Shown: positions 1-9,276, counted from the stretch's first letter. The stretch is 36,628 bases of DNA from an uncultured Pelagibacteraceae bacterium (GCA_902602655.1 CACKRM010000001.1:95591-132218); one strand, 5' to 3'. Numbers and translations: made by a program. The notes: generated by a model not told the origin, from the sequence alone.

Positions 1-1
1 T

Positions 2-1318
2 CAGGTGAATAATTTGATTGGATTTCCATACATTTTTAGAGGTGCTTTAGATGTTCGTGCAAAAGAAATTAACGAGGAAATGAAAATAGCTGCATCTAAG
101 GCCATTGCATTATTAGCTAGAGAAGAAGTCCCTGATGAAGTAGTTACAGCATATGGAGGAGAGAGGCCTAAGTATGGAAAAAATTATATTATACCTTCAA
201 CTTTTGATCCTAGACTGATGAGTGTGATACCAGTTGCTGTAGCGAAAGCTGCAATTAAATCAGGTGTTGCTAGAAAAAAAATTAAGGATTTTGCAGAGTA
301 CAAGGAAGAACTTACATATAGACTAGATCCTTCAATGTCTATAATGCAGGGAATTAATGCTTATGTAAGAAAAAAACCAAAAACAGTTGTGTTTGCCGAG
401 GGTGAAGATGAAAATATGCTTAAGGCAGCCATAGAATTTGGTAAAAATAATTTAGGAAATCCAATTGTAATTGGAAGTGAAAAGAGAGTAAAAGAAACTC
501 TTAACAAAATTGGTTTAAACGAAGATTATAAAATTAAAATTATAAACTCCACAGACAAAATTAAAAGAGAACGTTATGTAAAATTTTTATACAAAAAACT
601 TCAAAGAACAGGCCAGTTAGAAAGAGATGTCGATAGACTGATCAGAAATGACAGGGTTGTTTTTGGATCAGCTATGGTCGCTTGCAAAGATGCCGATGCT
701 ATGGTGACAGGAAATATTAGACACTATGCTGCTTCAGTTGAAAAATTAAAACCAGTTTGTAATGCTCGAAAAGGTGAACCAATTTTTGGAATGACAATGA
801 TGATTTTTAAGGGGAAAACTGTATTGGTTGCGGACACCAATGTAAAAGATTTTCCATCTTCTCAAAGACTAGTTGATGTTTCTAAATCATGCGTAAGAGT
901 AGCTAAATTATTTGGTTTTGAACCCAAGGTTGCTTTTTTATCTCATTCAACTTTTGGAAAACCTTTGTCAAGAAATACAAAACATGTAAGAGAAGCAATT
1001 GAACTTTTAAAAAAAGATAAAGTTGATTTTGAGTTTGATGGTGAAATGCAGCCAGATGTAGCTTTAAATCCAATGTATAAAGAGATTTATCCTTTTTCAA
1101 AAATTGTAGGAAATGCGAATATTTTAATAATGCCTGCACTTCATAGTGCTGCTATTTCCACAAAATTAATGAAATCTTTTGGAGATGCCAAACTAATTGG
1201 TCCTCTCTTAATTGGTCTAGATCTTCCAATAGAAGTTGCACCTCTAAGGTCAACCACTTCAGATATTCTTAATTTGGCTTCAGTAGCGGCTTATTCATCT
1301 GATGTAATTGATTATTAA
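2..1318 (+). CDS. maeB: NADP-dependent malic enzyme, C-terminal part (5' end outside window)
   Basis: Malic enzyme decarboxylates malate to pyruvate, producing NADPH. Only the C-terminal 438 or so residues are visible. The reading frame is open through the left edge, so the GTG at position 5 is an internal Val codon, not a start. The visible part begins with the end of the malic-enzyme NAD(P)-binding domain (GFPYIFRGALDVRA). From about residue 115 a phosphate-acetyltransferase-like domain follows (KTVVFAEGEDENMLKAA, then VTGNIRHYA). This fusion is the MaeB/TME layout of proteobacteria; the PTA-like part is generally regarded as regulatory rather than catalytic. It converges on the minus-strand BON lipoprotein gene with a 5-bp gap. 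Identity is secure; the cofactor preference (NADP versus NAD) is inferred from the family. Confidence 0.93.
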   Translation, partial: QVNNLIGFPYIFRGALDVRAKEINEEMKIAASKAIALLAREEVPDEVVTAYGGERPKYGKNYIIPSTFDPRLMSVIPVAVAKAAIKSGVARKKIKDFAEYKEELTYRLDPSMSIMQGINAYVRKKPKTVVFAEGEDENMLKAAIEFGKNNLGNPIVIGSEKRVKETLNKIGLNEDYKIKIINSTDKIKRERYVKFLYKKLQRTGQLERDVDRLIRNDRVVFGSAMVACKDADAMVTGNIRHYAASVEKLKPVCNARKGEPIFGMTMMIFKGKTVLVADTNVKDFPSSQRLVDVSKSCVRVAKLFGFEPKVAFLSHSTFGKPLSRNTKHVREAIELLKKDKVDFEFDGEMQPDVALNPMYKEIYPFSKIVGNANILIMPALHSAAISTKLMKSFGDAKLIGPLLIGLDLPIEVAPLRSTTSDILNLASVAAYSSDVIDY

Positions 1319-1323
1319 AGCGA

Positions 1324-1914
1324 CTAGTTTTTATTTCTACTTAAATCCTTTACAAGGTAGATAGTTGGTATGACTTTTGCCACATCATATATCTCGTTAG
1401 CTTCTTTAATTACTTCCTTTTTTTCATCTAAATCCATTGAAATTCCAAAAATATAAATTTTCCTATTTATAGTTTCTAGAGTATAGTTAGAAGACTTTAT
1501 TTTTTTATTGAATATCATTGCTGACCTAAGTTGACTTGTTATTAGTATATCTTTTGCCGAACTTTTAAAATTTTGTTGACCTTTGATTTCTATCGCATTT
1601 TTAACAGATCTAACCCCTTTCGTTTCCCAAGCTAATTTGGTAATTCTTAATTTTTCCTCTGGTTCATCAACTTTTCCTGTAACGAATATCCTGCCATCCA
1701 AAACTTCCACTTGGATAGATAAAAAATATTTTTTATTAGTTAAGGTAAGACGTGCAATTAAATTTTTTTGCATGAGGGTATCATCAATCTGCATACCAAC
1801 AGTTCTTGGATCAAAGGAGACGCTCACTCCTTTTCCAAAGCGTCCTAAATCACCTACTGGAGTACAGCTATTAAACAAAAATAAGATTATTATTAAATTA
1901 ATTATTTTTTTCAT
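1324..1914 (-). CDS. BON-domain outer-membrane lipoprotein, DolP/YraP-like
   Basis: A 196-residue lipoprotein. The N-terminus is a short hydrophobic signal ending in a lipobox (LFNSC), giving a lipid-anchored Cys at about residue 16. Two BON-like segments follow: one around residues 45-110 (IQVEVLDGRIFVTGKVDEPE, then TKGVRSVKNAIEI) and one around 120-190 (TLETINRKIYIFGISMD, then YDVAKVIPTIYLV). This is the architecture of E. coli DolP (YraP), an envelope-integrity lipoprotein. The neighbours support that reading: in E. coli rsmI, lpoA and dolP also cluster. The gene overlaps the end of rsmI by 17 bp on the same strand and is probably co-transcribed with it. The family is clear; orthology to dolP is inference. 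Confidence 0.82.
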   Translation of the reverse strand: MKKIINLIIILFLFNSCTPVGDLGRFGKGVSVSFDPRTVGMQIDDTLMQKNLIARLTLTNKKYFLSIQVEVLDGRIFVTGKVDEPEEKLRITKLAWETKGVRSVKNAIEIKGQQNFKSSAKDILITSQLRSAMIFNKKIKSSNYTLETINRKIYIFGISMDLDEKKEVIKEANEIYDVAKVIPTIYLVKDLSRNKN

Positions 1915-2743
1915 TTTTTTTTAATTTCAAGCATATTTCGTAAGCTAATTTTCTCGATATTTTTTCTGTTTTAGATATAAGATCAGCTGTATCCTTAAGG
2001 CTATATTTTTTTAAATAAATCATAGCTTGTTTTTTTATTTCATCATTATTAATAGATATTGTTTTTTTATTATATTTTTCAGAAATTACAATTGTTAATT
2101 CACCTTTGAGAGATTTTTCAAACATTTTCATAGAACTCAAACTTCCTCTATAAAAACTTTCATAAATTTTTGTCATTTCTCTTGCTATCATTATGTCCCT
2201 ATCTTCAAAAAAAATTTTAAAAATTTTAAGATAAAAATTAATTTTATTTGCAGGTATAAAAAAAACTATTGAAAAATCCAAATCCTTGAGCTGTAAAAGT
2301 ACTTTGTTTAGCTCTTTTTCAGCCTTTGGTAAAAAACCATAAAAAATAAATTTATCACTAAAACCAGCTACACTCATTGCAGCTACAATTGATGAAACGC
2401 CAGGAATTGGGCTTACATTGATGTTTTGTTTGACACACTCCTTAATGAGTAGAAGGCCAGGATCTGAAATTACAGGGGTTCCAGCGTCGGAAATCAGTGA
2501 CAAAATTTTGCCTTCATTTATATATTTTATGATTTTATTAACTTCCTTTTTTTCATTAAATTTATGATAAGGGATTAATTTTTTTTTTATATTAAAATGT
2601 TGCAAAAGTTTTAATGATCTTCTCGTATCTTCACATAAAATGATGTCGCTATTTTTAATTACCTCTAAAGCTCTAAACGTCATATCATCTAAATTACCTA
2701 TTGGTGTGGAAACAATATATAAACCTGATAATAATGGACTCAT
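1898..2743 (-). CDS. rsmI: 16S rRNA (cytidine(1402)-2'-O)-methyltransferase
   Basis: RsmI 2'-O-methylates C1402 in the decoding centre of 16S rRNA using S-adenosylmethionine. The 281-residue protein has the tetrapyrrole-methylase fold motifs of the family: LYIVSTPIGNLDDMTFRAL at the N-terminus, CEDTRRSLKLL around residue 38, LISDAGTPVISDPG around residue 85 and PIPGVSSIVAAMSVAGF around residue 112. Length is normal. Its start codon lies only 5 bp from the start of the divergent LpoA-like gene, so neither gene has a separate promoter region. No yraN-like gene, often a neighbour of rsmI, is present. Confidence 0.95.
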   Translation of the reverse strand: MSPLLSGLYIVSTPIGNLDDMTFRALEVIKNSDIILCEDTRRSLKLLQHFNIKKKLIPYHKFNEKKEVNKIIKYINEGKILSLISDAGTPVISDPGLLLIKECVKQNINVSPIPGVSSIVAAMSVAGFSDKFIFYGFLPKAEKELNKVLLQLKDLDFSIVFFIPANKINFYLKIFKIFFEDRDIMIAREMTKIYESFYRGSLSSMKMFEKSLKGELTIVISEKYNKKTISINNDEIKKQAMIYLKKYSLKDTADLISKTEKISRKLAYEICLKLKKNEKNN

Positions 2744-2748
2744 AAATA

Positions 2749-3903
2749 ATGATTAAAAAAATAATTATAATATTATCTCATATATTAATTCTATTTAACA
2801 TTAATGTTTGGTCACTAGCTAATTCTACAGAACTAAAAATAGGTTTATTAGCACCTTTTTCAGGTGATTATAAAAATTTAGGAAATTCTTTACTATTCTC
2901 AACTCAACTAGCATTAGATGAAATAAATGATGAGAATATAAAAGTAATTCCGAGGGATTCAGGATCAGGAAATAAAGAGCAGCTAAACAGAGCTATTAAG
3001 GAAATAATAGATGCTGGCGCAAAAATTATAATAGGACCAATGGACTCAGAAAATTTTCAAGAATTAAATAAGTATGAGGATATTATTTTTATCTCTTTAT
3101 CTAATATAAAACCAGAAATTTCAAGAAACATAATAAGTATAGGCGTAAGTTTGGAGTCCCAAATTAAAGCGTTAGAAAGTTTTATTTTAAAACAAAAAAA
3201 GAAAAAAACTATAATTATGTATCCAAAAAATCATTACGCGGCCTTAATTGATCAGAAGATTAAAGATATAAAACTAAAAAATTATAAAATTTTTAAATAC
3301 AATCCAGATCCCAAAGTTTTAACTGGTGAAATTGAAAAACTTACAAACTATTCTCAAAGAAAGAGAAATCTTGAATTAAGAAAAAAATTACTTGAGGATA
3401 AGGAAGATGAAAGTTCAAAAAGAGAGTTAGCTATTTTAGAACAAAAGTATACTTTAGGAAAAATTAATTTCGACTCTTTAATTATAATTGATTTTGGAAA
3501 TAATCTTAAAAGTGTCTTAGCTTCACTAGTATTTACAGATGTAGATGATAAAGAAGTTTTATTTACTACTGTTAATCAATGGTTTGATGAGAGCATATTT
3601 TATGAAAACTCTGTAAATAATTTATATTACCCATCAATTAATTTAAAAAATTTTAAAAAATACAATAAAAAATTTTTTGAAACATTTCAGATATATCCAA
3701 ATGAGATAACTATATTAGCTTATGATGCCTTGGGTTTAGTTTATTATGTTTGGAAAAAAAATAATGGAATAAATTCAATTAAAGACTTTATTTTAAAGGA
3801 AAAAATTAAAGGAAAAATTGGAAGCTTTACTTTTCAAAACGGCAGGGTATCTCAAGACTTAGACATATACAAAACTGAAAATAATAAATTTATAAAGTTT
3901 TAA
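2749..3903 (+). CDS. Periplasmic penicillin-binding-protein activator, LpoA-like (type I periplasmic binding fold)
   Basis: A 384-residue exported protein with an N-terminal hydrophobic signal of about 24 residues ending near VWSLA. The rest resembles the type I periplasmic-binding fold: IGLLAPFSGDYKNLGNSLLF, then GAKIIIGPMDSEN around residue 95, and YPNEITILAYDALGLVYYV near residue 325. In alphaproteobacteria, proteins of this kind beside rsmI are annotated as penicillin-binding protein activators related to the C-terminal domain of E. coli LpoA. The TPR-like N-terminal domain of E. coli LpoA is absent. A Lys/Glu-rich insertion occurs near residues 200-225. The divergent rsmI start is 5 bp away, and the 3' end overlaps convergent rdgB by 14 bp. 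An amino-acid ABC-transporter binding protein is the alternative, but no transporter genes are near. Confidence 0.75.
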   Translation: MIKKIIIILSHILILFNINVWSLANSTELKIGLLAPFSGDYKNLGNSLLFSTQLALDEINDENIKVIPRDSGSGNKEQLNRAIKEIIDAGAKIIIGPMDSENFQELNKYEDIIFISLSNIKPEISRNIISIGVSLESQIKALESFILKQKKKKTIIMYPKNHYAALIDQKIKDIKLKNYKIFKYNPDPKVLTGEIEKLTNYSQRKRNLELRKKLLEDKEDESSKRELAILEQKYTLGKINFDSLIIIDFGNNLKSVLASLVFTDVDDKEVLFTTVNQWFDESIFYENSVNNLYYPSINLKNFKKYNKKFFETFQIYPNEITILAYDALGLVYYVWKKNNGINSIKDFILKEKIKGKIGSFTFQNGRVSQDLDIYKTENNKFIKF

Positions 3904-4480
3904 CTTTTTTCTTCAATTTTTTAAAAGCTATAAATCTATGGTCCATTAAAATTTTTTTTTTATAAGACATTTGGCCAAAAGTAATTTTATGTCCTTTTGG
4001 AATAAAAATTGGATCAAAACCAAACCCTTTTTTACCTAAAATTTTTTTAGAAATTATCCCAAAAATTTCCCCTTTTGCACTAACACTTTTTTTTTTATTA
4101 AGCTGAATAGTTAAAGAACAAATAAACTTTGCTTTTCTATTTTTATTTTTTTTATTAACCATTTTAATAATTTTTGTCATAGCTGTTTTAAAGCTCCCAT
4201 ATTTTTTTGCCCACCTAGAAGAAAATATACCTGGTTTTCCATTAAGACAATTAACAGATAGCCCTGAGTCATCAGATATTGTTATGAGGCCTGAATGTTT
4301 ATAAAAATATTTTGCTTTGAGACTTGAATTTCCCAAATAAGTTGTAGCTGTTTCTTTTGGTGATTTAATATCAAATTCAATTGGTGATTTTTTTTTAATT
4401 TTTTTTCTTAACAAAAAGGACAGTTCTTTAAATTTTCCTTTATTGTGGGTCCCAATTAATATTTTTTCAATTTTTAACAT
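3890..4480 (-). CDS. rdgB: Non-canonical purine NTP pyrophosphatase (RdgB/HAM1)
   Basis: Hydrolyses dITP, XTP and ITP to the monophosphates, keeping deaminated purines out of nucleic acid. The 196-residue protein has the family's N-terminal nucleotide-binding motif (IGTHNKGKFKEL), the catalytic loop SDDSGLSVNCLNGKPGIFSS around residue 72, and GFGFDPIFIPKG near residue 155. The C-terminal base-recognition segment, often S-H-R in the family, reads DHR here, a modest deviation. It diverges from grpE across 41 bp and overlaps the 3' end of the LpoA-like gene. In many alphaproteobacteria rdgB also sits near grpE, often with rph and hemW, which are not seen here. Confidence 0.93.
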   Translation of the reverse strand: MLKIEKILIGTHNKGKFKELSFLLRKKIKKKSPIEFDIKSPKETATTYLGNSSLKAKYFYKHSGLITISDDSGLSVNCLNGKPGIFSSRWAKKYGSFKTAMTKIIKMVNKKNKNRKAKFICSLTIQLNKKKSVSAKGEIFGIISKKILGKKGFGFDPIFIPKGHKITFGQMSYKKKILMDHRFIAFKKLKKKVKTL

Positions 4481-4486
4481 GAGCCT

Positions 4487-4514
4487 CTAGTATTTATTTT
4501 AATAGTACCTATAT
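4487..4514 (+). promoter_or_regulatory. Possible RpoH (sigma-32) promoter for grpE
   Basis: CTAG at 4487-4490, a 17-nt spacer, then CCTATAT at 4508-4514. The alphaproteobacterial RpoH consensus is CTTG-N17/18-CYTATNT, so the -10 element matches fully and the -35 has one mismatch. Transcription would start about 7 nt downstream, essentially at the grpE ATG (4522), implying a leaderless or near-leaderless mRNA. No Shine-Dalgarno sequence is visible before that ATG. The inference rests on consensus matching and on the heat-shock function of the gene. Confidence 0.5.
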
Positions 4515-4521
4515 TAATATT

Positions 4522-5106
4522 ATGCAGACAAAAAAAGAAAGTGAAACAGAAAAAAAACAAGAAGTGGAACCCTCAAAGGTAAAAGAACACAAAGAAAAAG
4601 AATCATTAACTATTGAGGAAAAATTTAAGCAAACAGAGGAGAAGCTTTTAAGAACTCTTGCTGAATCAGAAAATCAAAGAAGAAGGTTTGAGAAAGAAGT
4701 TAGGGAAGCTATTGATTTTGGTGGATTTAATTTTGCAAAAGAAACTCTCAGTTTATTAGATAATCTGCAAAGAGCTAAGATTTCAATAAAAAATGATCAA
4801 TCATTTAAAAACAAGGAAGATCTTAATAAATTTTTAAAAAACCTTGAAGTTATTGAAAAAGATCTAGTAGGAATTTTTGAAAAAAATAATATAAAAAAAA
4901 TTCAATGTTTAAAAAAGAAATTTGATCCAAATATTCATCAGGCAATGCTTGAAGTTGAGGACGACTCTCTTGAACCTGGATTAATTGTGCAAGAAATCCA
5001 ACCTGGATATATGTTCCAAGAACGACTTTTAAGACCTTCTTTTGTGGCTGTTTCCAAAAAAAAGAAGACTGATAAAGACAAAAAACAAGATAATAAGGGG
5101 AAATAA
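4522..5106 (+). CDS. grpE: GrpE nucleotide exchange factor
   Basis: GrpE releases ADP from DnaK and so drives the chaperone cycle in the cytosol. The 194-residue protein has a charged Lys/Glu-rich N-terminal tail (residues 1-30), a long coiled-coil helix (about 31-75, with KLLRTLAESENQRRRFEKE), and a C-terminal beta domain with the signature region LIVQEIQPGYMFQERLLRPS near residues 155-175. Length is normal. The ATG at 4522 is the only sensible start; no ribosome-binding site precedes it. grpE is followed after 62 bp by dnaK, which has its own promoter-like sequence. The usual alphaproteobacterial upstream partner, the repressor gene hrcA, is missing. Confidence 0.95.
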   Translation: MQTKKESETEKKQEVEPSKVKEHKEKESLTIEEKFKQTEEKLLRTLAESENQRRRFEKEVREAIDFGGFNFAKETLSLLDNLQRAKISIKNDQSFKNKEDLNKFLKNLEVIEKDLVGIFEKNNIKKIQCLKKKFDPNIHQAMLEVEDDSLEPGLIVQEIQPGYMFQERLLRPSFVAVSKKKKTDKDKKQDNKGK

Positions 5107-5111
5107 AGCTA

Positions 5112-5139
5112 CTTGTAGAAATAAAATTAGCACCTATAT
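5112..5139 (+). promoter_or_regulatory. RpoH (sigma-32) promoter for dnaK
   Basis: CTTG at 5112-5115, a spacer of exactly 17 nt, and CCTATAT at 5133-5139: a full match to the alphaproteobacterial heat-shock consensus CTTG-N17/18-CYTATNT. It lies in the 62-bp gap between grpE and dnaK. A predicted start near 5146 would leave a leader of about 23 nt that includes the AAGGAAA ribosome-binding sequence before the dnaK ATG (5169). SAR11 genomes are known to have few sigma factors, RpoD and RpoH, so heat-shock control by RpoH fits. Confidence 0.65.
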
Positions 5140-5168
5140 GAACCATATAACAAAAGGAAATTTATAAA

Positions 5169-7091
5169 ATGAGCAGAGTAATTGGAATAGATTTGGGAAC
5201 TACAAACTCTTGTGTAGCTGTAATGGAAGGTACACAAGCAAAAGTTTTAGAAAACACTGAAGGTGCAAGAACAACTCCATCTGTGGTAGCCTTTTTAGAA
5301 AACGAAGAAAAGCTAGTTGGACAACCAGCTAAAAGGCAGGCTGTTACAAATCCAGAAAATACAATTTTTGCAGCAAAAAGATTAATAGGAAGAACTTTTG
5401 AAGACAGTTCTGTAAAAAAAGATATTGAGAAAGTTCCATTTCAAATTGTTAAATCTGAAAAAGGTGAAGCTTGGGTAGAAAGTAAAGGGAAAAAATATTC
5501 ACCAGCTCAAATTTCAGCTTTCATCTTACAAAAAATGAAGGAAACAGCTGAAAAATATTTAGGTCAAGAAGTTACAAAAGCAGTAATTACAGTTCCAGCT
5601 TATTTTAATGACGCCCAAAGACAGGCAACAAAAGATGCTGGAAAAATTGCAGGTCTTGAAGTTTTGAGAATTATAAACGAACCAACAGCAGCCTCTCTTG
5701 CTTATGGTTTGGATAAAAAAGGTGGCAAAAAAATTGCAGTTTATGATTTAGGAGGAGGTACATTCGATGTTTCTATTCTTGAAATAGGCGATGGTGTTTT
5801 TGAAGTTAAGTCTACTAATGGGGATACATTTTTAGGTGGAGAAGATTTTGATGGTGAAATAGTAAACTATCTAATAACCGAATTTAAAAAAGATAATGGT
5901 ATTGATTTGAAAGGTGATAAATTAGCTCTTCAAAGATTAAAAGAGGCGGCGGAAAAAGCTAAAATTGAATTATCATCTGCTGCACAAACAGAAATTAATT
6001 TGCCCTTTATTACTGCAGATAAAAGTGGTCCCAAACATTTGAATTTAAAATTTACTAGAGCAAAATTAGAAGCTCTTGTAGAAAATCTTATAGAAAGAAC
6101 TCTCGCGCCATGTAAAACTGCTTTGAAGGACTCAGGTTTTTCTGCTGCAGAAATTAACGAAGTGGTACTAGTTGGAGGAATGACTAGAATGCCTAAAATT
6201 ATCGAAACAGTTAAGAATTTCTTTGGTAAAGAACCAAACAAGAGCGTTAATCCAGATGAAGTAGTTGCAATGGGAGCAGCTATCCAGGGTGGCGTTCTGC
6301 AAGGAGATGTTAAGGACGTTCTTTTGTTAGATGTAACGCCTTTATCTTTAGGTATCGAGACATTAGGTGGTGTTTCTACAAAACTGATAGATAAAAATAC
6401 AACTATTCCTACAAAAAAAAGCCAAGTATTCTCTACTGCAGAAGATAATCAGCCGGCAGTGTCTATTAGAGTTTTACAAGGAGAAAGGGAAATGGCTGCA
6501 GATAATAAAATTTTAGGAAATTTTGAACTTGTAGGTATTCCTAACGCACCTAGAGGTGTTCCTCAAATCGAGGTAACCTTTGATATTGATGCTAATGGTA
6601 TAGTAAATGTTTCAGCAAAAGATAAAGGGACTGGAAAAGAACAGAAAATTCAAATTCAGGCTTCGGGCGGTCTTTCTGAAGAAGAAATTAAAAAAATGGT
6701 TAAAGAAGCAGAAGCTAATAAGGATGCTGATAAGAAAAAAAGGGACTCTGTTGATACAAGAAATCAAGCAGATAGTATTATTCATTCTACTGAGAAAAGT
6801 TTAAAAGAACATGGGGATAAAATATCTGCAGATGAGAAAAAAGCTATAGAAACAGGAATTTCAGATCTTAAAAACGCATTAAAAGGAACTGATACAGAGG
6901 AAGTAAAGAAAAAAACTCAATCCCTAATTCAAGCTTCTATGAAATTAGGCGAAGCAGTCTATAAAAGCCAACAAAAAAATTCTGCAAAAACAGATTCTAA
7001 TAAAACATCTAAAGAAAATAAAGACAAAGAAAACGTTGTAGATGCAGATTTCGAGGACGTAAAAAAAGAAGACAAAGAAAAAAGAGCCTAA
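5169..7091 (+). CDS. dnaK: Chaperone DnaK (Hsp70)
   Basis: ATP-dependent Hsp70 chaperone that folds nascent and stress-damaged proteins with DnaJ and GrpE. The 640-residue length is typical. The N-terminal ATPase domain shows [37 protein letters not shown] around residue 140, and the phosphate-binding loop [19 protein letters not shown] near residue 195. The substrate-binding domain follows the linker [19 protein letters not shown] around residue 390. The C-terminal lid is helical and ends in an acidic/basic tail containing [10 protein letters not shown] clear Shine-Dalgarno (AAGGAAA) precedes the ATG. dnaJ follows after 24 bp. The consensus heat-shock promoter upstream suggests dnaK can be transcribed independently of grpE. 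Confidence 0.98.
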   Translation: MSRVIGIDLGTTNSCVAVMEGTQAKVLENTEGARTTPSVVAFLENEEKLVGQPAKRQAVTNPENTIFAAKRLIGRTFEDSSVKKDIEKVPFQIVKSEKGEAWVESKGKKYSPAQISAFILQKMKETAEKYLGQEVTKAVITVPAYFNDAQRQATKDAGKIAGLEVLRIINEPTAASLAYGLDKKGGKKIAVYDLGGGTFDVSILEIGDGVFEVKSTNGDTFLGGEDFDGEIVNYLITEFKKDNGIDLKGDKLALQRLKEAAEKAKIELSSAAQTEINLPFITADKSGPKHLNLKFTRAKLEALVENLIERTLAPCKTALKDSGFSAAEINEVVLVGGMTRMPKIIETVKNFFGKEPNKSVNPDEVVAMGAAIQGGVLQGDVKDVLLLDVTPLSLGIETLGGVSTKLIDKNTTIPTKKSQVFSTAEDNQPAVSIRVLQGEREMAADNKILGNFELVGIPNAPRGVPQIEVTFDIDANGIVNVSAKDKGTGKEQKIQIQASGGLSEEEIKKMVKEAEANKDADKKKRDSVDTRNQADSIIHSTEKSLKEHGDKISADEKKAIETGISDLKNALKGTDTEEVKKKTQSLIQASMKLGEAVYKSQQKNSAKTDSNKTSKENKDKENVVDADFEDVKKEDKEKRA

Positions 7092-7115
7092 GACTAATTA
7101 ATAGGAGAAAGCCCT

Positions 7116-8255
7116 ATGGCAAAAAGAGATTATTATGAAGTCCTAGGTGTACAAAAATCATCAAATAAAGACGAAATCAAAAAAGCCTACAGAAAACTAG
7201 CATTAAAGTTCCATCCAGATAAAAATAAAGGTGACAAAGCTGCTGAAGAAAAATTTAAAGAAGCAAGTGAAGCCTATCATGTTCTTTCTGATGAAAAAAG
7301 AAAAACAAACTATGATCAATTTGGACACGCAGCTTTTCAAGGGGCAGGAGGACAAGGAGGATTTAGTAATTTTGATTTTTCATCCTCTTTTTCTGACATT
7401 TTTGAAGATGTATTTGGAGATTTTGGAGACTTGGGAAGTTTTGGCTTTGGAGGTTCACGAAGAGGAAGTAGATCAAATAAAGGTAATGACTTAAGGTATG
7501 ACGTCTCTGTAAACTTGGATGAAGCATTTTTAGGTACTGAAAAAAAAGTAAACTATGTTACCTATAGAAAATGTGGAACTTGTTCCGGAGCAGGTTCAAA
7601 GCCTGGATCAAAACCATCAAAATGTAATTATTGCGGAGGTCAAGGAAAGGTAAGATCAAATCAAGGATTTTTTACAATACAACAAACATGTCCCGAGTGT
7701 GGTGGAGAAGGTCAAAAAATTACAAATCCTTGTAATGATTGTAGTGGTATTGGAAAAAAACAATCAGATGAAAAAATTGTGGTTAAAATTCCAAAAGGAG
7801 TTGATGACGGAACCAGAATAAGACTTGCTGGAAAAGGAGAGGCAGGATCAAGAGGTGGTTCTAATGGCGATTTATACCTTTTTATATCAATTGAGAATCA
7901 TAATATCTTTAAGAGGTCAGAAGAAAATCTTTTTTATGAATTACCAATCTCATTTACTGATGCTGCCCTAGGAACTACAGTAGAAGTACCTTCGATTGAT
8001 GGAGGAAAAACTAAGATTAAAATACCTCCTGGAACCCAAAGCGGTAAACAGTTGAGATTAAGAGGAAAAGGTATGCCAATACTGAGACGAAATGCCTTTG
8101 GAGACCTATATATTAAGATTATTACAGAAGTTCCAACATATTTGACAAAAAGACAGAAAGAATTGCTTGCAGAATTTAAAAATTTAGAAAATACTAAGTC
8201 AAATCCTTTGATAAAAAACTTTTTTGAGAAAGCTAAAAAATTTTGGAGAAATTAA
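7116..8255 (+). CDS. dnaJ: Chaperone DnaJ (Hsp40)
   Basis: Co-chaperone that delivers substrates to DnaK and stimulates its ATPase. The 379-residue protein is a full class I J-protein: a J domain (residues 4-70) with the essential HPD in KFHPDKNKG; a Gly/Phe-rich linker (about 73-120); four zinc-finger CxxCxGxG repeats ([32 protein letters not shown]) between residues 150 and 210; and a C-terminal substrate-binding region with [13 protein letters not shown] and GDLYLFISI. The AGGAGA motif before the ATG is one of the clearest ribosome-binding sites in the window. It forms an operon with dnaK and with the small membrane protein gene 3 bp downstream. Confidence 0.98.
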   Translation: MAKRDYYEVLGVQKSSNKDEIKKAYRKLALKFHPDKNKGDKAAEEKFKEASEAYHVLSDEKRKTNYDQFGHAAFQGAGGQGGFSNFDFSSSFSDIFEDVFGDFGDLGSFGFGGSRRGSRSNKGNDLRYDVSVNLDEAFLGTEKKVNYVTYRKCGTCSGAGSKPGSKPSKCNYCGGQGKVRSNQGFFTIQQTCPECGGEGQKITNPCNDCSGIGKKQSDEKIVVKIPKGVDDGTRIRLAGKGEAGSRGGSNGDLYLFISIENHNIFKRSEENLFYELPISFTDAALGTTVEVPSIDGGKTKIKIPPGTQSGKQLRLRGKGMPILRRNAFGDLYIKIITEVPTYLTKRQKELLAEFKNLENTKSNPLIKNFFEKAKKFWRN

Positions 8256-8258
8256 AAT

Positions 8259-8498
8259 ATGTTTAAACTAATAATTATATACGAACTAATTTTTATTCTT
8301 TTTTGGAATATTTTATATCATTCTAACTCAGGTGTAGAAAATTGGTTCGAAGAAAGAATTCTTTCTGCAGTATATACTGTGATGTCAACTATGGCTTTAG
8401 GTTTTGCTATAGTTTACGTAATATATATAACTGCTAAACTTTCAGGGATTTTAGATAAAGTTACAAAAATTAAGGACCCAAGAAGAGATCTAAGCTAA
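8259..8498 (+). CDS. Small two-helix membrane protein, unknown function
   Basis: A 79-residue protein I do not recognise. It has two hydrophobic segments, about residues 3-20 (FKLIIIYELIFILFWNIL) and 38-62 (AVYTVMSTMALGFAIVYVIYI). They are separated by a short polar, acidic loop (SGVENWFEER), and a Lys/Arg/Asp-rich tail follows. It starts 3 bp after the dnaJ stop and ends 1 bp before the dapB start, so it is translated within the dnaJ-dapB operon. The tight packing and plausible two-helix topology argue that it is real. The loop WFEER may be conserved. A chaperone-related role is possible from position only. Confidence 0.7.
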   Translation: MFKLIIIYELIFILFWNILYHSNSGVENWFEERILSAVYTVMSTMALGFAIVYVIYITAKLSGILDKVTKIKDPRRDLS

Positions 8499-8499
8499 A

Positions 8500-9276
8500 G
8501 TGAAAAAAATTAAATTAACTATAACTGGTTGCCTTGGAAGAATGGGGCAACAACTTATTAAATCTTCGAAAAAAACTAAAAATTTCAAAGTAGTCTCCAT
8601 TACTGAAAGTAGGACAATTAAAAAAAGAATATTGGGCTTACAACCGCAATTAAATTCTAAAAATGCTTTTAAAAATACAAATGTAATTATAGATTTTACA
8701 GTTCCAAAATGCACTTTAGAAGTTTTGAAAATTGCTTCAAAGCTTAAAAAAAGAGTAGTAATTGGTACAACAGGTTTTTCCAAAAAGGAAGAGAATTTGA
8801 TAAAAAAATATTCTAGAAAAATACCTATTCTTAAAGCAGGCAATATGAGTTTAGGAGTAAATTTATTAATGTATTTAACTGAGGTAACTTCAAGATCACT
8901 TAATAATAATTTTCTAAGTAAAGTTTTTGAAACTCACCACAAACTTAAAAAAGACCATCCGTCTGGGACGGCCTTGATGCTTGGAAAAGGTATAGCTATT
9001 GGGAAAAAAAAAGATTTATATAAATTAATGGGTAAAAAATATCTAAATAAAAAATCTTTTCCATATAGTAAAAAAATTAATTTTAATTCTGTAAGAAAAG
9101 GATCGGTTATAGGCAAACATGAGGTTTCTTTTTCAAGTGGAAAAGAAATAGTTTCATTAAATCATGAGGCTTTTGATAGGGCGCTTTTTGCTGAAGGTGC
9201 ATTGTCTGCAGCAAGGTGGATAAAAGGCAAGCGACCTGGCTTATATTCTATGAGAAACGTTTTGAACTTTAAGTGA
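8500..9276 (+). CDS. dapB: 4-hydroxy-tetrahydrodipicolinate reductase
   Basis: DapB carries out the NAD(P)H-dependent reduction in the diaminopimelate/lysine pathway, feeding peptidoglycan and protein synthesis. The 258-residue protein has the nucleotide-binding N-terminus (ITGCLGRMGQQLIKSS), VVIGTTGFSKKE around residue 86, and the catalytic region ETHHKLKKDHPSGTAL around residues 145-160, with the conserved His and Lys. The start is GTG at 8500, 1 bp after the stop of the preceding gene. The stop overlaps the GTG start of nth as GTGA. Position in a dnaJ-dapB-nth cluster fits SAR11. Confidence 0.95.
   Translation: MKKIKLTITGCLGRMGQQLIKSSKKTKNFKVVSITESRTIKKRILGLQPQLNSKNAFKNTNVIIDFTVPKCTLEVLKIASKLKKRVVIGTTGFSKKEENLIKKYSRKIPILKAGNMSLGVNLLMYLTEVTSRSLNNNFLSKVFETHHKLKKDHPSGTALMLGKGIAIGKKKDLYKLMGKKYLNKKSFPYSKKINFNSVRKGSVIGKHEVSFSSGKEIVSLNHEAFDRALFAEGALSAARWIKGKRPGLYSMRNVLNFK

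Noticed and set aside
5-7. GTG as start of the malic enzyme gene
   Set aside because: The frame is open to the window edge and the translation begins in the middle of the malic-enzyme domain, so this is an internal codon.
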